Assembly (NCBI RefSeq): GCF_000230995.2
Contig: NC_019973.1
Span: 2,866,001 to 2,930,000, forward strand
Length of the DNA stretch: 64,000 bases
Direction of reading: 5' to 3'
DNA from: Mesorhizobium australicum WSM2073
GTDB lineage: Bacteria; Pseudomonadota; Alphaproteobacteria; Rhizobiales; Rhizobiaceae
Numbering within the stretch: position 1 is the stretch's first letter; each line of letters opens with the position of its first letter. The position numbers and the translations under genes were made by a program. Under the pieces are notes generated by a model. That model did not search any database and had not been told where the DNA came from. It saw only the letters and a list, made by a program, of their open reading frames with translations. Of the stretch, positions 8,173 through 17,220 are shown piece after piece.

Positions 8173-9501
8173 CTACACCCGGTAATACCTGTTGGCGCGC
8201 TTTTCGGCCTCTTCCATTGCCTCCTGCGGTGTCGCCCGACCAGTCACCGCCTTGGCGAACATGTCGACCAGCACGTAGTCGGCCATGGTCGCGGCGGACG
8301 CGTAGCCGAGCGGCCCTGCGTAGCCGTTGTTGCGCAGCGTCGCTGACGCCTTGGCATAGGGCGCATAGTTTGGATCGGCCTTCCAGATCGGATTGTCGTC
8401 GTAGGCCTTCAAGGTCTGGCAGCAATAGCCGGAAGAGCCCTTGATCCATTCCGACATCTGCGGTTCCTCGAACATGAACTGCAGATAGGCCTTGGCCGCG
8501 TTGGGATAAGGCGTGTAGTTGAAGATTACCGCCGAGGTGACCTGGTAAAGCTCCACCGCCTTGCCGATCGGACCGATCGGCAAGCTGGCCGTGCGGATGT
8601 CCTTGGCCATTTCAGCCAGCTTGGGATCCTTGTCCTTGTTGATCCGGGCTGTTTCATAGGCCGAGATACCGTTGGCGATGACCGACAGCTCGCCGGCCAG
8701 GAAGGCACGATTGTTGTTGACGTCGAGCCAGCTTTCGGTGCCTGGGATGAAGGTCTTGTAGAGGGCCTGGGCATATTCGATCGCCTTCAGCGTCTCGGGA
8801 CTGTTGATCACCACCTTGCTGTTCTCGTCGACCATCTTACCGCCATGGCTCCATAAGAGCCAGTGGGCGTAGTTGTTGCCGTCACCGACGCCGTGGCCAT
8901 GGGTGAAGCCGGCTGGGTGGCCCTTGGCTTGCAGAGCCTTGCACAATTCGAGGAAGCTGTCGGTGTCCTTCGGGAACTCGGAGAAGCCGGCCTCCTTGAC
9001 CCAACTCTCGCGGTAGACGATCGCGTTGCCTATGGTAGCCAGCGGCAGCCCGATGAACTTGCCGTCCTTGGTGGCGTAGCTCTTTGGACCCTCGTGCCAG
9101 CCGCCATATTTCTTGCCCAGATAATCTCCGAGATCGGTCACATCGAGGAGCTTGTCGGGATATTGGAAAGGATCGTCGAACCAGACGAACATCAGGTCGG
9201 GACCCGAGCCGACATTGGCGGCGACTGCCGCCTTGGGACGAATGTCCTCCCAGCTCTCCTTGTCGACGCGCACCTCGACACCGATAGCCTCGGTGAATTT
9301 CTTCGTCTGCGCCAGCCAGGCGTTCTCATCGCCCTGGACGAATGGTGACCAGCGAAGGAGCCTGAGCTTGGCTCCCTTTTCGGGCGTGAATTTCGGCCCA
9401 TCCTGGGCAAGAGCTGGCGTGCCAAGCAGCCGGCTACCGATTGCCCCGGCCGCCGCAGCACCGGCACTGGTGCGGATCACGTCTCTTCTGGTGTATCTCA
9501 T
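8173..9501 (-). CDS. Carbohydrate ABC transporter substrate-binding protein, Tat-type signal
   Basis: Periplasmic binding protein of 442 residues, family 1 (MalE/UgpB-like) in length and style (LRLLRWSPFV, DLMFVWFDDP). The N-terminus carries a twin-arginine signal: TRRDVIRTSAGAAAAG with a cleavage-like ALAQD at about 30-34. GGAGG lies eight bases before the ATG at 9501 but only two before the ATG at 9507, so 9501 is the better start. It would deliver the ligand to the permease pair encoded just downstream. The ligand is probably a sugar or polyol and cannot be named from the sequence. Tat export suggests folding before export. Confidence 0.9.
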   Translation of the reverse strand: MRYTRRDVIRTSAGAAAAGAIGSRLLGTPALAQDGPKFTPEKGAKLRLLRWSPFVQGDENAWLAQTKKFTEAIGVEVRVDKESWEDIRPKAAVAANVGSGPDLMFVWFDDPFQYPDKLLDVTDLGDYLGKKYGGWHEGPKSYATKDGKFIGLPLATIGNAIVYRESWVKEAGFSEFPKDTDSFLELCKALQAKGHPAGFTHGHGVGDGNNYAHWLLWSHGGKMVDENSKVVINSPETLKAIEYAQALYKTFIPGTESWLDVNNNRAFLAGELSVIANGISAYETARINKDKDPKLAEMAKDIRTASLPIGPIGKAVELYQVTSAVIFNYTPYPNAAKAYLQFMFEEPQMSEWIKGSSGYCCQTLKAYDDNPIWKADPNYAPYAKASATLRNNGYAGPLGYASAATMADYVLVDMFAKAVTGRATPQEAMEEAEKRANRYYRV

Positions 9502-9540
9502 GGCCATTTCCTCCTGTTTGATTGGCTGACCTCGGCATGT

Positions 9541-10596
9541 TCAAAGCCGGCGACCCGTATCTGCGTCAAAGAGATGGACCAGGCCTGGCTCGGCGGCGAG
9601 CCTGACAGTTTGGCCCGGCTGGAACGGGTGGCGCTCCCGAAAAGTCGCGACGATCTCTTCGCCACCAGGCGCGCGGCCGATGATCTGCAACTCCGACCCG
9701 GTCGGTTCGATGACGGAGATGGTGACGGGAAAGCCTTGGTCGCAGAGGCGCAGATGCTCTGGCCGGATGCCAAGCACTACTGGACCTCCACTCAGGCCTT
9801 GCGGCGTCCGCGGCAAGTGTACGGCGACGCCGCCGCTGCCTTCAAAGCCACTGGCACCAATGCGCCCTGTCAGCATGTTCATGGCTGGAGAGCCGATGAA
9901 CATCGCGACGAAAAGATTGTCCGGGCGGTCATAAAGATCGAGCGGGCGCCCGATCTGCTCCACATTGCCGTCATGCATGACGACGATCTTGTCAGCCATC
10001 GTCATCGCCTCGATCTGGTCGTGAGTGACATAGACGGTCGTGGTCTTCAGGCGCTGGTGCAGTTCCTTGATCTCAGCGCGCATCTGTACGCGCAGCTTGG
10101 CATCGAGATTGGAGAGGGGCTCGTCAAACAAGAACACCTGCGGGTCGCGAACGATCGCCCGGCCCATCGCCACGCGCTGCCGCTGCCCGCCCGAAAGCTG
10201 CCGGGGATAGCGCGACAGAAGCGGCGTGAGGTTGAGAATTTCCGCGGCACGTGCAACCTTGGCATCGCTCTCCTGCTTCGAGGCACGCTTCAACATCAGG
10301 GAGAACGCCATATTCTCTCGCACCGTCATATGTGGATAGAGCGCGTAGTTCTGGAACACCATGGCAATGTCGCGCTCCTTGGGGGCGACCGCGTTGACAA
10401 CGCGCCCACCAATGGCGATCTCGCCGCGCGTGATGCCCTCTAGCCCCGCGATCATGCGCAACAGCGTCGACTTCCCACAGCCCGACGGGCCGACGAGCGT
10501 GACGAACTCGCCATCTTCTATGTCGATGCCGACGCCATGGAGAATCTCGGCGGCGCCGAAGGACTTATAGACATCGCGGATCGCAACGGACGCCAT
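9541..10596 (-). CDS. ugpC: Sugar ABC transporter ATP-binding protein (UgpC/MalK type)
   Basis: 351-residue ATPase that powers the adjacent importer. Walker A is GPSGCGKST at about 37-45, the signature is LSGGQRQR near 133, Walker B is [16 protein letters not shown], and the switch His lies in [13 protein letters not shown]-terminal TOBE/regulatory region (about 235-351, with GIRPEHLRL) is typical of MalK/UgpC. The ATG at 10596 follows GGGAGGTAATCG. It is the first gene of the operon, ahead of the binding protein and permeases; this ATPase-first order is less usual. The symbol reflects the family name, not proven glycerol-phosphate transport. Confidence 0.92.
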   Translation of the reverse strand: MASVAIRDVYKSFGAAEILHGVGIDIEDGEFVTLVGPSGCGKSTLLRMIAGLEGITRGEIAIGGRVVNAVAPKERDIAMVFQNYALYPHMTVRENMAFSLMLKRASKQESDAKVARAAEILNLTPLLSRYPRQLSGGQRQRVAMGRAIVRDPQVFLFDEPLSNLDAKLRVQMRAEIKELHQRLKTTTVYVTHDQIEAMTMADKIVVMHDGNVEQIGRPLDLYDRPDNLFVAMFIGSPAMNMLTGRIGASGFEGSGGVAVHLPRTPQGLSGGPVVLGIRPEHLRLCDQGFPVTISVIEPTGSELQIIGRAPGGEEIVATFRERHPFQPGQTVRLAAEPGLVHLFDADTGRRL

Positions 10597-10685
10597 CGAT
10601 TACCTCCCGGGCGATGAGACGCCTGCAGGAAGACGTCCACTTTACATACGCAGCTTCCGGTCTTGCCGCGCCCCTCCATCTGAAG

Positions 10686-10699
10686 TGGTAGCGCTACCA
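10686..10699. promoter_or_regulatory. Perfect LacI-family operator palindrome
   Basis: TGGTAGCGCTACCA is a perfect 14-bp palindrome with the central CG typical of LacI/GalR-family operators. It lies 90 bp upstream of the ATPase start, where repressor binding would control the sugar importer. No LacI-type regulator gene is present in the window. Confidence 0.75.
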
Positions 10700-11236
10700 G
10701 CAGTGCGTGTAAAGCACGGCCGGATCTCCCCCGGACTGAGGGATCTAGATCGGGTTTCCAATATTTCGAGAGGCACTCGGCCGCTCCGGACAAGCGCAGC
10801 ATTCCATCGGACATCGCGGTCTCATCCTTGTGCACTCCGATTCTCCAAGTATCGCGGAACGAGGCGGCGGCTAGACCGGGAGTGAAACGGTTGCGCGATC
10901 TGAGGCGGCTCGTCGCTCTACGACCCGGAGCCGGGCGGCAGGCGGTTAGTCTATCTACGGACCCCGCTCAACGCGTCAGGCGCACAATGCTTCCGACTGG
11001 CAACCCTCGATCGGTCCCCTCCAAATAATCCCGCGTCCGATGGGTTTGGTGATCCCATTTTGAAGCCCTTTCCGATCAAGGGAAGAGAATCGGGTACCTG
11101 ACAATCGGTAAGACGAATACGGTTCCACCCGACAGGGCAACTAACCCATCCGTGACGGACATCCGAGGGCGCGATCAAACCCAAGGCGGCTCTGCGGCGG
11201 GGCAAAGGCCGATTCGGTACGATACTCCTGTCGACG
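10700..11236. other. Gene-free stretch between the sugar ABC operon and the polysaccharide cluster
   Basis: Apart from the operator just left of it, I see no credible gene, RNA or repeat here. The short open frames lack ribosome sites and protein-like composition. The stretch probably carries the sugar ABC operon promoter at its left end. Confidence 0.5.
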
Positions 11237-12658
11237 TTATGTCGGCCGACTTTCCCGGACCGGCGCAACTGTTTGTCCGCAAGCCAAGTATGTCCCTGAA
11301 ACTAGAAAGATCATTAGCGTCGAATCTAGAATATCGTGGCCGACAAGGATACCTGTCAGGCCACCGACAAGATAAACTATCACTGTGACTACGACCATGG
11401 TCGCCCCGAACCGCTCTAATGGATCGGCACTAAGGCGAAGAACCCTCGTTGCGTTCGAGATCGCGACGATGAAGATCGCCGCCAACGTCAGCGCGCCCAC
11501 AAGTCCGGCCTGTACCAACGCTGTCAGGAAGCCGTTGTGAAAATGGTTGAACCCCTGACTCGCCCCATATTCTTTTTCGAAACCCTGCTGCGAAATCGCC
11601 CGGCTGGCGGACATGCCGTGGCCGAATAGTGGCGATTCGCGAAACGCATCGATCCCAATTTCCCAGAGCCCAACACGAAGGCCGAGCGGAGTGGAATGAT
11701 CACCTTTGGTGGCTAAAGCTTTCCAGTCGTCGAACAGGAAATGAGTGCGCCGTACGATGATTGGAAACGTGATCACCGCAGTGAGCAAGCAGCAGGCGCT
11801 GGCAATCACCAGCGCCCGCTTCATGTTCGATCGCGTAAATCTCTTACGATTGATCGCAAGGACGGCGACAATGGCGATCAGCAAGGCCACCCAGATCATG
11901 CGCGAGCCAGAATAGGCGGTCGCTACAACGCCGGCGAGTATGGCGGCGGTGAGTGTCTTCCAGGCTTTCTCTATTCCCGACACGGCGCCCGTAAGGCACA
12001 TTATCACGGCAAGGCAGGTGACGGTCGCAAACACGATCGGATTTCCTGCTCCTCCTTCGGCCCTCAGCATCCCGATCCAGTAGTATTGGACGATGGTCAG
12101 CGCCAGCGCACCGACACATGCTGCCGCGCTGGCCAGCACGGCAATGCGTGCGAGCGTCGCCTTGTCGGTGATGCTCCAGGTCGAGTAAGAGATCGGGAAC
12201 AGCAATAAGGTGGTCAGTGGCAGGAAGTGGGTTGCATCGGCCCGCAGGGTGCCGTTCACGATTGAGGCCAGAACCATCGCCGCGCAATAGGTATAGATCG
12301 CAAGCGTCATGGCAAGCGTCGGCCGGTCGATGTTCAAGCGGCGTCGCTTGGCGGCCAGCAACACCACCGACCAGAGCGCTCCACCATGAAATACGAAGCT
12401 CACCACCGATCCGAGCACTGCCGGCGAAAAAAAGCAGATCATCGAGAAGTAGCGGTTGACCTGTTCTGCCGTCAGGTGGCGCCGCAGCGATCTAAACGCG
12501 TTCAATGCCTTGGCTTCGCGCTTTTGCGGGTCGCGTGCGAATCGTTCGGCTGATCCTTGCTCACCGTGTTTGGCCCCCGTGCTCGAATCCGTATAGCCGC
12601 TCGCTTGGGTATCTGGTAGTGTGGATCCGTTTCGCTCGCCATCCGGCTCTATGAGCAA
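11237..12658 (-). CDS. O-antigen ligase/polymerase-like membrane protein
   Basis: Polytopic membrane protein of the O-antigen ligase (WaaL/RfaL, Wzy) family. It joins or polymerises lipid-linked glycans on the periplasmic side. About ten hydrophobic segments run from MICFFSPAVLGSVVSFVF to the C-terminus. The family's periplasmic His motif is visible as NHFHNGFLTALVQAG near the second large loop. The start is unclear: the open frame reaches 12793, inside asnB. A TTG at 12658, 20 bp after the asnB stop, gives 473 residues with a 70-residue polar leader; the first ATG is at 12442. It follows asnB closely and probably shares its transcript. Confidence 0.75.
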   Translation of the reverse strand: MLIEPDGERNGSTLPDTQASGYTDSSTGAKHGEQGSAERFARDPQKREAKALNAFRSLRRHLTAEQVNRYFSMICFFSPAVLGSVVSFVFHGGALWSVVLLAAKRRRLNIDRPTLAMTLAIYTYCAAMVLASIVNGTLRADATHFLPLTTLLLFPISYSTWSITDKATLARIAVLASAAACVGALALTIVQYYWIGMLRAEGGAGNPIVFATVTCLAVIMCLTGAVSGIEKAWKTLTAAILAGVVATAYSGSRMIWVALLIAIVAVLAINRKRFTRSNMKRALVIASACCLLTAVITFPIIVRRTHFLFDDWKALATKGDHSTPLGLRVGLWEIGIDAFRESPLFGHGMSASRAISQQGFEKEYGASQGFNHFHNGFLTALVQAGLVGALTLAAIFIVAISNATRVLRLSADPLERFGATMVVVTVIVYLVGGLTGILVGHDILDSTLMIFLVSGTYLACGQTVAPVRESRPT

Positions 12659-12678
12659 AACCCGGTCTGGACGCGTGT

Positions 12679-14649
12679 TCAGGCTGCGGCAGCCGATGAA
12701 GCTCCTTGGGCTGCTTCCCGCCACGATTGAAACATCAAGACGTCCCAAAGCAGATACTGGTTGTTTCGGCGTCCGGAGAGGTGTTCCGACCAAGCGCGCC
12801 GGATCGCATCCGGCCTAAAGAACCCGTCTTCCCGCAATCGGCGCTCGTCGAGCAGCGCCTCTGCCCATTCGCGAAGCGCGCCACGCAACCAAGCGTCGAT
12901 GGGCACGCCGAAGCCCATTTTCGGACGTTCGACAAGCGCCTTCGGAACATGTCGGTAAAGCAGTTGCCTGAGCGGCCACTTTGTCTGGCCGCCGGCTCGC
13001 AGGATGGAAAGCGGCAGCGAAAATGCGAAGCTTATCAGACGGTGATCAAGCAGCGGCACGCGGGTCTCGAGGCCGACTGCCATCGCCGCGCGATCAACTT
13101 TGACCAGGATGTCGTCCGGCAAGTAACTCATCATATCGATATACATCATCCGCTCGACGTTGCCTGGCAACGATGGAAGCGCCTCCAATCCAGTCAGCAT
13201 GGTAGGCGGCTCTGCCGCATCCGGGATGATCTCGGTTGGTTCCCAATGCGAGCAGAGACGGCGGTAGACCTCGTCCATCGTTTGCAGTGAAAGAACCGAG
13301 GCCGCCTTGTGGATCTTGTCTCCGACGCGCTCACGGCGAAAGCGTTGCGGCAGAAGCGGCATGAGCCCGCCTGCGACACTGTTGTAGAGACCAGGTGGTG
13401 GCAGCGTTGCCAGGTTGGCCGATGCGCGCCGCAGGCTCATCGGGATCCGGGAAAGCTTGTTCCAAACAGTATCGGCAAGTGCATAGCGCGTGTAGCCGGA
13501 GAACAACTCGTCGCCACCATCTCCCGACAAAGCCACGGTGACACTGCCACGCGCCAATTTGGAGACAAGAAACGTCGGAATTTGCGAGGAGTCGGAGAAA
13601 GGCTCGCAATAAATGCCAGGCAGTTGGGGCACCACATCGAGCGCGTCCCGCTCGCTGAGATAAAGTTCTGTATGATCGGTGCCGAGGTGGTGCGCTACTT
13701 GCTGGGCATGGTTAGCCTCGTTGTAGCCCATTTGGTCAAATCCGATGGTGAAGGTCCGCACCGGTCGTGAACTGATCGACTGCATAACCGCTACGATGGA
13801 GGAAGAATCGATGCCGCCAGAGAGAAACGCGCCGAGCGGAACGTCCGCGATCATCTGCGCCTCGAGCGCGCGGCGAAGATGACGCTCGACTTCGTCTACC
13901 GCCTCGTCGGGGCTTCCCTGAAAAGTGTCGCGCTGGCCCTGTTCGGCGACTTCCTTGGCACTCCAATAACTCTCGACGTGCGGCTCACGCATCGGGTCCG
14001 AAAGAACAAGGACGTGGCCGGGTCTTAATTTCCGGATGCCTTGATAAATGCTGTAAGGGGCAGGGATGTAGTTGTGGCGCATCAGCAAAGCCAGCGCATT
14101 CCGGTCGATGTCCGGGCGCCAATCCGGGAGTGGTTGGAACGCCTTGAGTTCTGAAGCAAAGGCGAACGCCTTGCCGATCCGGCCGTAATATATCGGCTTC
14201 TCCCCCAGGCGATCACGTCCGAGAGTAAGCGTTCTACCCCTGCGGTCCCATAAGCCGAAAGCAAACATGCCAACGGCCAGTCCAAGGGCCTTTTTGGTTC
14301 CAAGCTCTTCAATCGCAGCCAGAAAGGTCTCGGTGTCGGAATGACCACGCCAAGTATGAGCACCGAATTCCCGGTCCAGATGCGCCCGAATCTCCCCGTG
14401 ATTGTAGATTTCGCCATTGAAAACGATGACATAGCGACCGCTGTGCGAAATCATCGGCTGCGCGCCGGCCGATGACAGGTCAATGATTGCCAGGCGGCGT
14501 TGACTGATCGCGACCCCGGCCTCCGCGTCAGTCCAGACGCCGTCGCCGTCCGGTCCGCGATGCCGGATCATGTCCGCCATACGGCGCACGCTTAAGGAGC
14601 CGCCGCTTGTCGCGGCCGCTCCACCCACAATACCGACGATACCGCACAT
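12679..14649 (-). CDS. asnB: Asparagine synthase-type glutamine amidotransferase
   Basis: 656-residue AsnB-type enzyme. The N-terminal class II glutaminase starts MCGIVGIVGG with Cys2 as nucleophile and contains RRLAIIDLS and NGEIYNH. The synthetase half carries the PP-loop SGGIDSSSIVAV and the downstream SGDGGDELFSGYTRY. In polysaccharide clusters such enzymes (for example WbpS of Pseudomonas O-antigen) amidate uronic-acid sugars rather than make asparagine. That role is plausible here because a TviB-like uronate-forming dehydrogenase is close by. The ATG at 14649 lacks a strong ribosome site. Transcribed with the O-antigen ligase-like gene. Confidence 0.9.
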   Translation of the reverse strand: MCGIVGIVGGAAATSGGSLSVRRMADMIRHRGPDGDGVWTDAEAGVAISQRRLAIIDLSSAGAQPMISHSGRYVIVFNGEIYNHGEIRAHLDREFGAHTWRGHSDTETFLAAIEELGTKKALGLAVGMFAFGLWDRRGRTLTLGRDRLGEKPIYYGRIGKAFAFASELKAFQPLPDWRPDIDRNALALLMRHNYIPAPYSIYQGIRKLRPGHVLVLSDPMREPHVESYWSAKEVAEQGQRDTFQGSPDEAVDEVERHLRRALEAQMIADVPLGAFLSGGIDSSSIVAVMQSISSRPVRTFTIGFDQMGYNEANHAQQVAHHLGTDHTELYLSERDALDVVPQLPGIYCEPFSDSSQIPTFLVSKLARGSVTVALSGDGGDELFSGYTRYALADTVWNKLSRIPMSLRRASANLATLPPPGLYNSVAGGLMPLLPQRFRRERVGDKIHKAASVLSLQTMDEVYRRLCSHWEPTEIIPDAAEPPTMLTGLEALPSLPGNVERMMYIDMMSYLPDDILVKVDRAAMAVGLETRVPLLDHRLISFAFSLPLSILRAGGQTKWPLRQLLYRHVPKALVERPKMGFGVPIDAWLRGALREWAEALLDERRLREDGFFRPDAIRRAWSEHLSGRRNNQYLLWDVLMFQSWREAAQGASSAAAA

Positions 14650-14719
14650 CCTGCGTTACAGCTCCACAATGACCTAGGCTCTCTTCTCTCTCTGCCGGGT
14701 CAGAGAGGCAAGCCAACTG

Positions 14720-15514
14720 CTATAGGGCCGTCCGTTTGAAACACCATTCGCCACAGCCGGTGCCAAAAAGGCCAAATCCAGGCACTACGTTGAAGCGCCG
14801 CTTGGTGCTAAACCCAAGTTTTTTCAGGGACGTCTCCAACTCTTCGGCTGAGGTGGATTGATAGGGGTAGCCACCTAGCCAGTCGTCCACATCAGCCAGG
14901 AACTCCATGCCACGGCGGGCGCGATAATTCTTTACAAATGCGATCGTGTCTCCATGGCGAAGCGTCCTAGCCAACAGGTGGGCCGTGACGAAGACCGCTT
15001 TGACCGGAGGCCGCAGCCACCGATGAGACGAGTAGAGCCTTTTTTCGACTGTCCAAAGTCCGCAAAGCGGTGTCTTCAGGTAAATCGCAATCGCAAATTT
15101 TCCGCCGTGACCTACGAGGCCGGCCGCGTTGCTGATCGCCCCCCACATGTCTCCCGTGTGATGCAGGACGCCCCACGAATAAACGACGTCGTAGGTTGCG
15201 GTCGGAAGCGACGCTTTGTCGAGGACGTCGGCTCGTTTCACACTCCATTGGGCTTCTGGTGCGAAGCGAGAAAGCACGGCTTTGGTCGTTTCCACACACT
15301 CGGTGTCATAGTCAATGGCGTCAACTTTCGCCGCCCCCAGCCGAAGAGCGGCCGCGGAATGCAGGCCCGATCCGCAGCCGATGTCGAGAAATGTCTTCCC
15401 CTCCAGGTCACCAAGCAGGCGGCGAAGATCCGCGCAAGCTCGGTCCAGATGCTCGTCCTCGAAGCGCGCGGCAAGCGCAGACCAGTTGCGGCCGAAATCG
15501 TATCGAGCGTTCAT
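14720..15514 (-). CDS. Class I SAM-dependent methyltransferase
   Basis: 264-residue methyltransferase from the ATG at 15514, with GGGAAG before it; an upstream TTG at 15583 is less likely. The SAM-binding motif I is FLDIGCGSGLHS, followed by the acidic VDAIDYD. Later conserved blocks are VYSWGVLHHTGDMW and DVDDWLGGYPYQ. It is clearly related to the plus-strand methyltransferase at 18348-19187: both start around RYxFGxNW and share the YSWGVLHHTG and DWLGG blocks. Probably methylates a sugar or lipid-linked glycan of the cluster. Confidence 0.85.
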   Translation of the reverse strand: MNARYDFGRNWSALAARFEDEHLDRACADLRRLLGDLEGKTFLDIGCGSGLHSAAALRLGAAKVDAIDYDTECVETTKAVLSRFAPEAQWSVKRADVLDKASLPTATYDVVYSWGVLHHTGDMWGAISNAAGLVGHGGKFAIAIYLKTPLCGLWTVEKRLYSSHRWLRPPVKAVFVTAHLLARTLRHGDTIAFVKNYRARRGMEFLADVDDWLGGYPYQSTSAEELETSLKKLGFSTKRRFNVVPGFGLFGTGCGEWCFKRTAL

Positions 15515-15707
15515 AAGCTTCCCACCATCGCCCCTTCCCAACACCGAAGCCGTGGCTGATTCTGATAGAGGTGCTGAAGCCAAAGCGTTCAGCCGGTCGA
15601 GCCGCGCCTGCCACTTGCCACATGGGACCTGAAGTCAGGTGCGTCGGCCATCAGAATGGACCTGCTTGATGTCGCTGTATATCCCATTGTTAAATGTAGG
15701 CTGAGCC

Positions 15708-16988
15708 TCACAGACTCCAATATTTTAAACTGTCAGGAATCTCGTTCGGCTTAAGAGCAGACTTGATGTCGAACAGTGTTCCGCCTTGCTTGATCATTTG
15801 AAAAAGACGCGTTCTCTCGCTGGTGAGATAAACCTTGTGAGGTACCGCCAAAACAAGCGCCTGCAAGTCGCCTATCTCATTAATCGGCAGGATTGTCTCG
15901 CCATGGTCGCGTAAAGCGGATTCAGTATCTGCAAGAGGATCGTGAACTTTGGGCACGATTCCGAACTGTCTTAGTTCCTTGACCATGTCGAAAACGCGGC
16001 TGTTACGCAAATCCGGGACGTCTTCCTTGAAGGTCAGTCCGAGAATGCCGACCGAAGCGCCTTTGACGGGTATGTCCGACCGGATCAGCTGTTTGACGAT
16101 CTGTTGGGCAACGAAGGCTCCCATGCCGTCATTGATGCGGCGGCCAGCGAGGATGATCTGTGGGTGGTAGCCTTCGGCCTCCGCCTTGGCGGTCAGGTAA
16201 TACGGATCGACGCTGATGCAGTGGCCGCCGACGAAGCCCGGCTTGAAGGGAAGGAAGTTCCATTTTGTCGAGGCGGCATCGAGGACATCTTGCGTGCGGA
16301 TATCAAGCCGTTCGAAGATCATTGCCAGTTCATTCATCAGCGCGATGTTGAGGTCGCGTTGCGTATTCTCGATAACCTTCGCTGCTTCGGCCACCTTGAT
16401 CGATCCCGCGCGGTAGACGCCGGCGTCGATGATTTGGCCATAGACTCTCGCTACGCGCTCCAGGGTCTCGGCATTCTCACCGGAGACGACTTTGATGACC
16501 CGTCGCAGCGAGTGTTCCTGATCGCCAGGGTTTGCCCTTTCAGGCGAGTAGCCCAGCGCGAAGTCATGAGGATGCCGCAGGCCGGACATATGTTCGATGA
16601 TCGGGCCGCAAAAATCCTCGGTCACGCCCGGATAGACCGTCGATTCGAAAACGACGACTGCGCCCTTGCTCACAGTTTCACCGACAAACTGCGATGCCAG
16701 TTTCAACGGCGCAAGATCGGGAGCACGGTTGATGTCGATAGGCGTGGGCACAGCAACAATGAAGAAAGTCGCGCCTTTTAACATCTCCCGGTCGGTCGTA
16801 AGCACGATCGAGGATTCCCTGAGCGCCGCAGTGTCGACCTCTCCCGTGCGATCAACGCCGCGAAGCAGTTCCTCGATCCGGCGTTCGCTGATATCGAAAG
16901 CTATCGTGCCCGGGAAAACCTTCCCAAACGCCACGGCTACCGGTAGGCCGACATATCCCAGGCCTATAACGGCGATGCGTTCGGACAT
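15708..16988 (-). CDS. tviB: TviB-like nucleotide sugar dehydrogenase (UDP-N-acetylhexosamine 6-dehydrogenase)
   Basis: 426 residues, the normal length of the UDP-GlcNAc/GalNAc 6-dehydrogenase family (TviB, WbpO). It oxidises C6 of a UDP-amino sugar to the uronic acid in two NAD-dependent steps. The NAD fold is at the start (AVIGLGYVGLPVAVAFG). Catalytic Cys257 lies in GFVGGHCISVDPYY, and the central domain has ESTVYPGVTEDFCGP and YSPERANPGD. The second nucleotide domain holds GILGLTFKEDVPDLRNSRV. Divergent from a GT4 gene across 232 bp. The product, perhaps UDP-GalNAcA, could be used by the AsnB-type amidotransferase; that link is inference. Confidence 0.88.
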   Translation of the reverse strand: MSERIAVIGLGYVGLPVAVAFGKVFPGTIAFDISERRIEELLRGVDRTGEVDTAALRESSIVLTTDREMLKGATFFIVAVPTPIDINRAPDLAPLKLASQFVGETVSKGAVVVFESTVYPGVTEDFCGPIIEHMSGLRHPHDFALGYSPERANPGDQEHSLRRVIKVVSGENAETLERVARVYGQIIDAGVYRAGSIKVAEAAKVIENTQRDLNIALMNELAMIFERLDIRTQDVLDAASTKWNFLPFKPGFVGGHCISVDPYYLTAKAEAEGYHPQIILAGRRINDGMGAFVAQQIVKQLIRSDIPVKGASVGILGLTFKEDVPDLRNSRVFDMVKELRQFGIVPKVHDPLADTESALRDHGETILPINEIGDLQALVLAVPHKVYLTSERTRLFQMIKQGGTLFDIKSALKPNEIPDSLKYWSL

Positions 16989-17220
16989 CCGCGGATTCCA
17001 GAGCCATTTATGCGTTGGGCGCTTCTATGACAGGCCGCTCGCAAATTCAACGATGTGTCATTGCAAGCGGGAAGTCTCCGCTCACAATGATCCCTGAGCA
17101 ATGCGAATGTCGCCACCTGAAGATCGATGTTGTGGATAAGATGCGGCAGGATTGGGTTTCGCGTGTTCCAGACCCTACAACAGCGCAATGGTCTGACAAA
17201 TTGGCCAAGAACCTGAACGC

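Noticed and set aside
7386..8444. 352-codon plus-strand frame through the permease and binding-protein genes
   Set aside because: Antisense to two genes with strong family motifs; Arg/Gln/Asp-rich composition.
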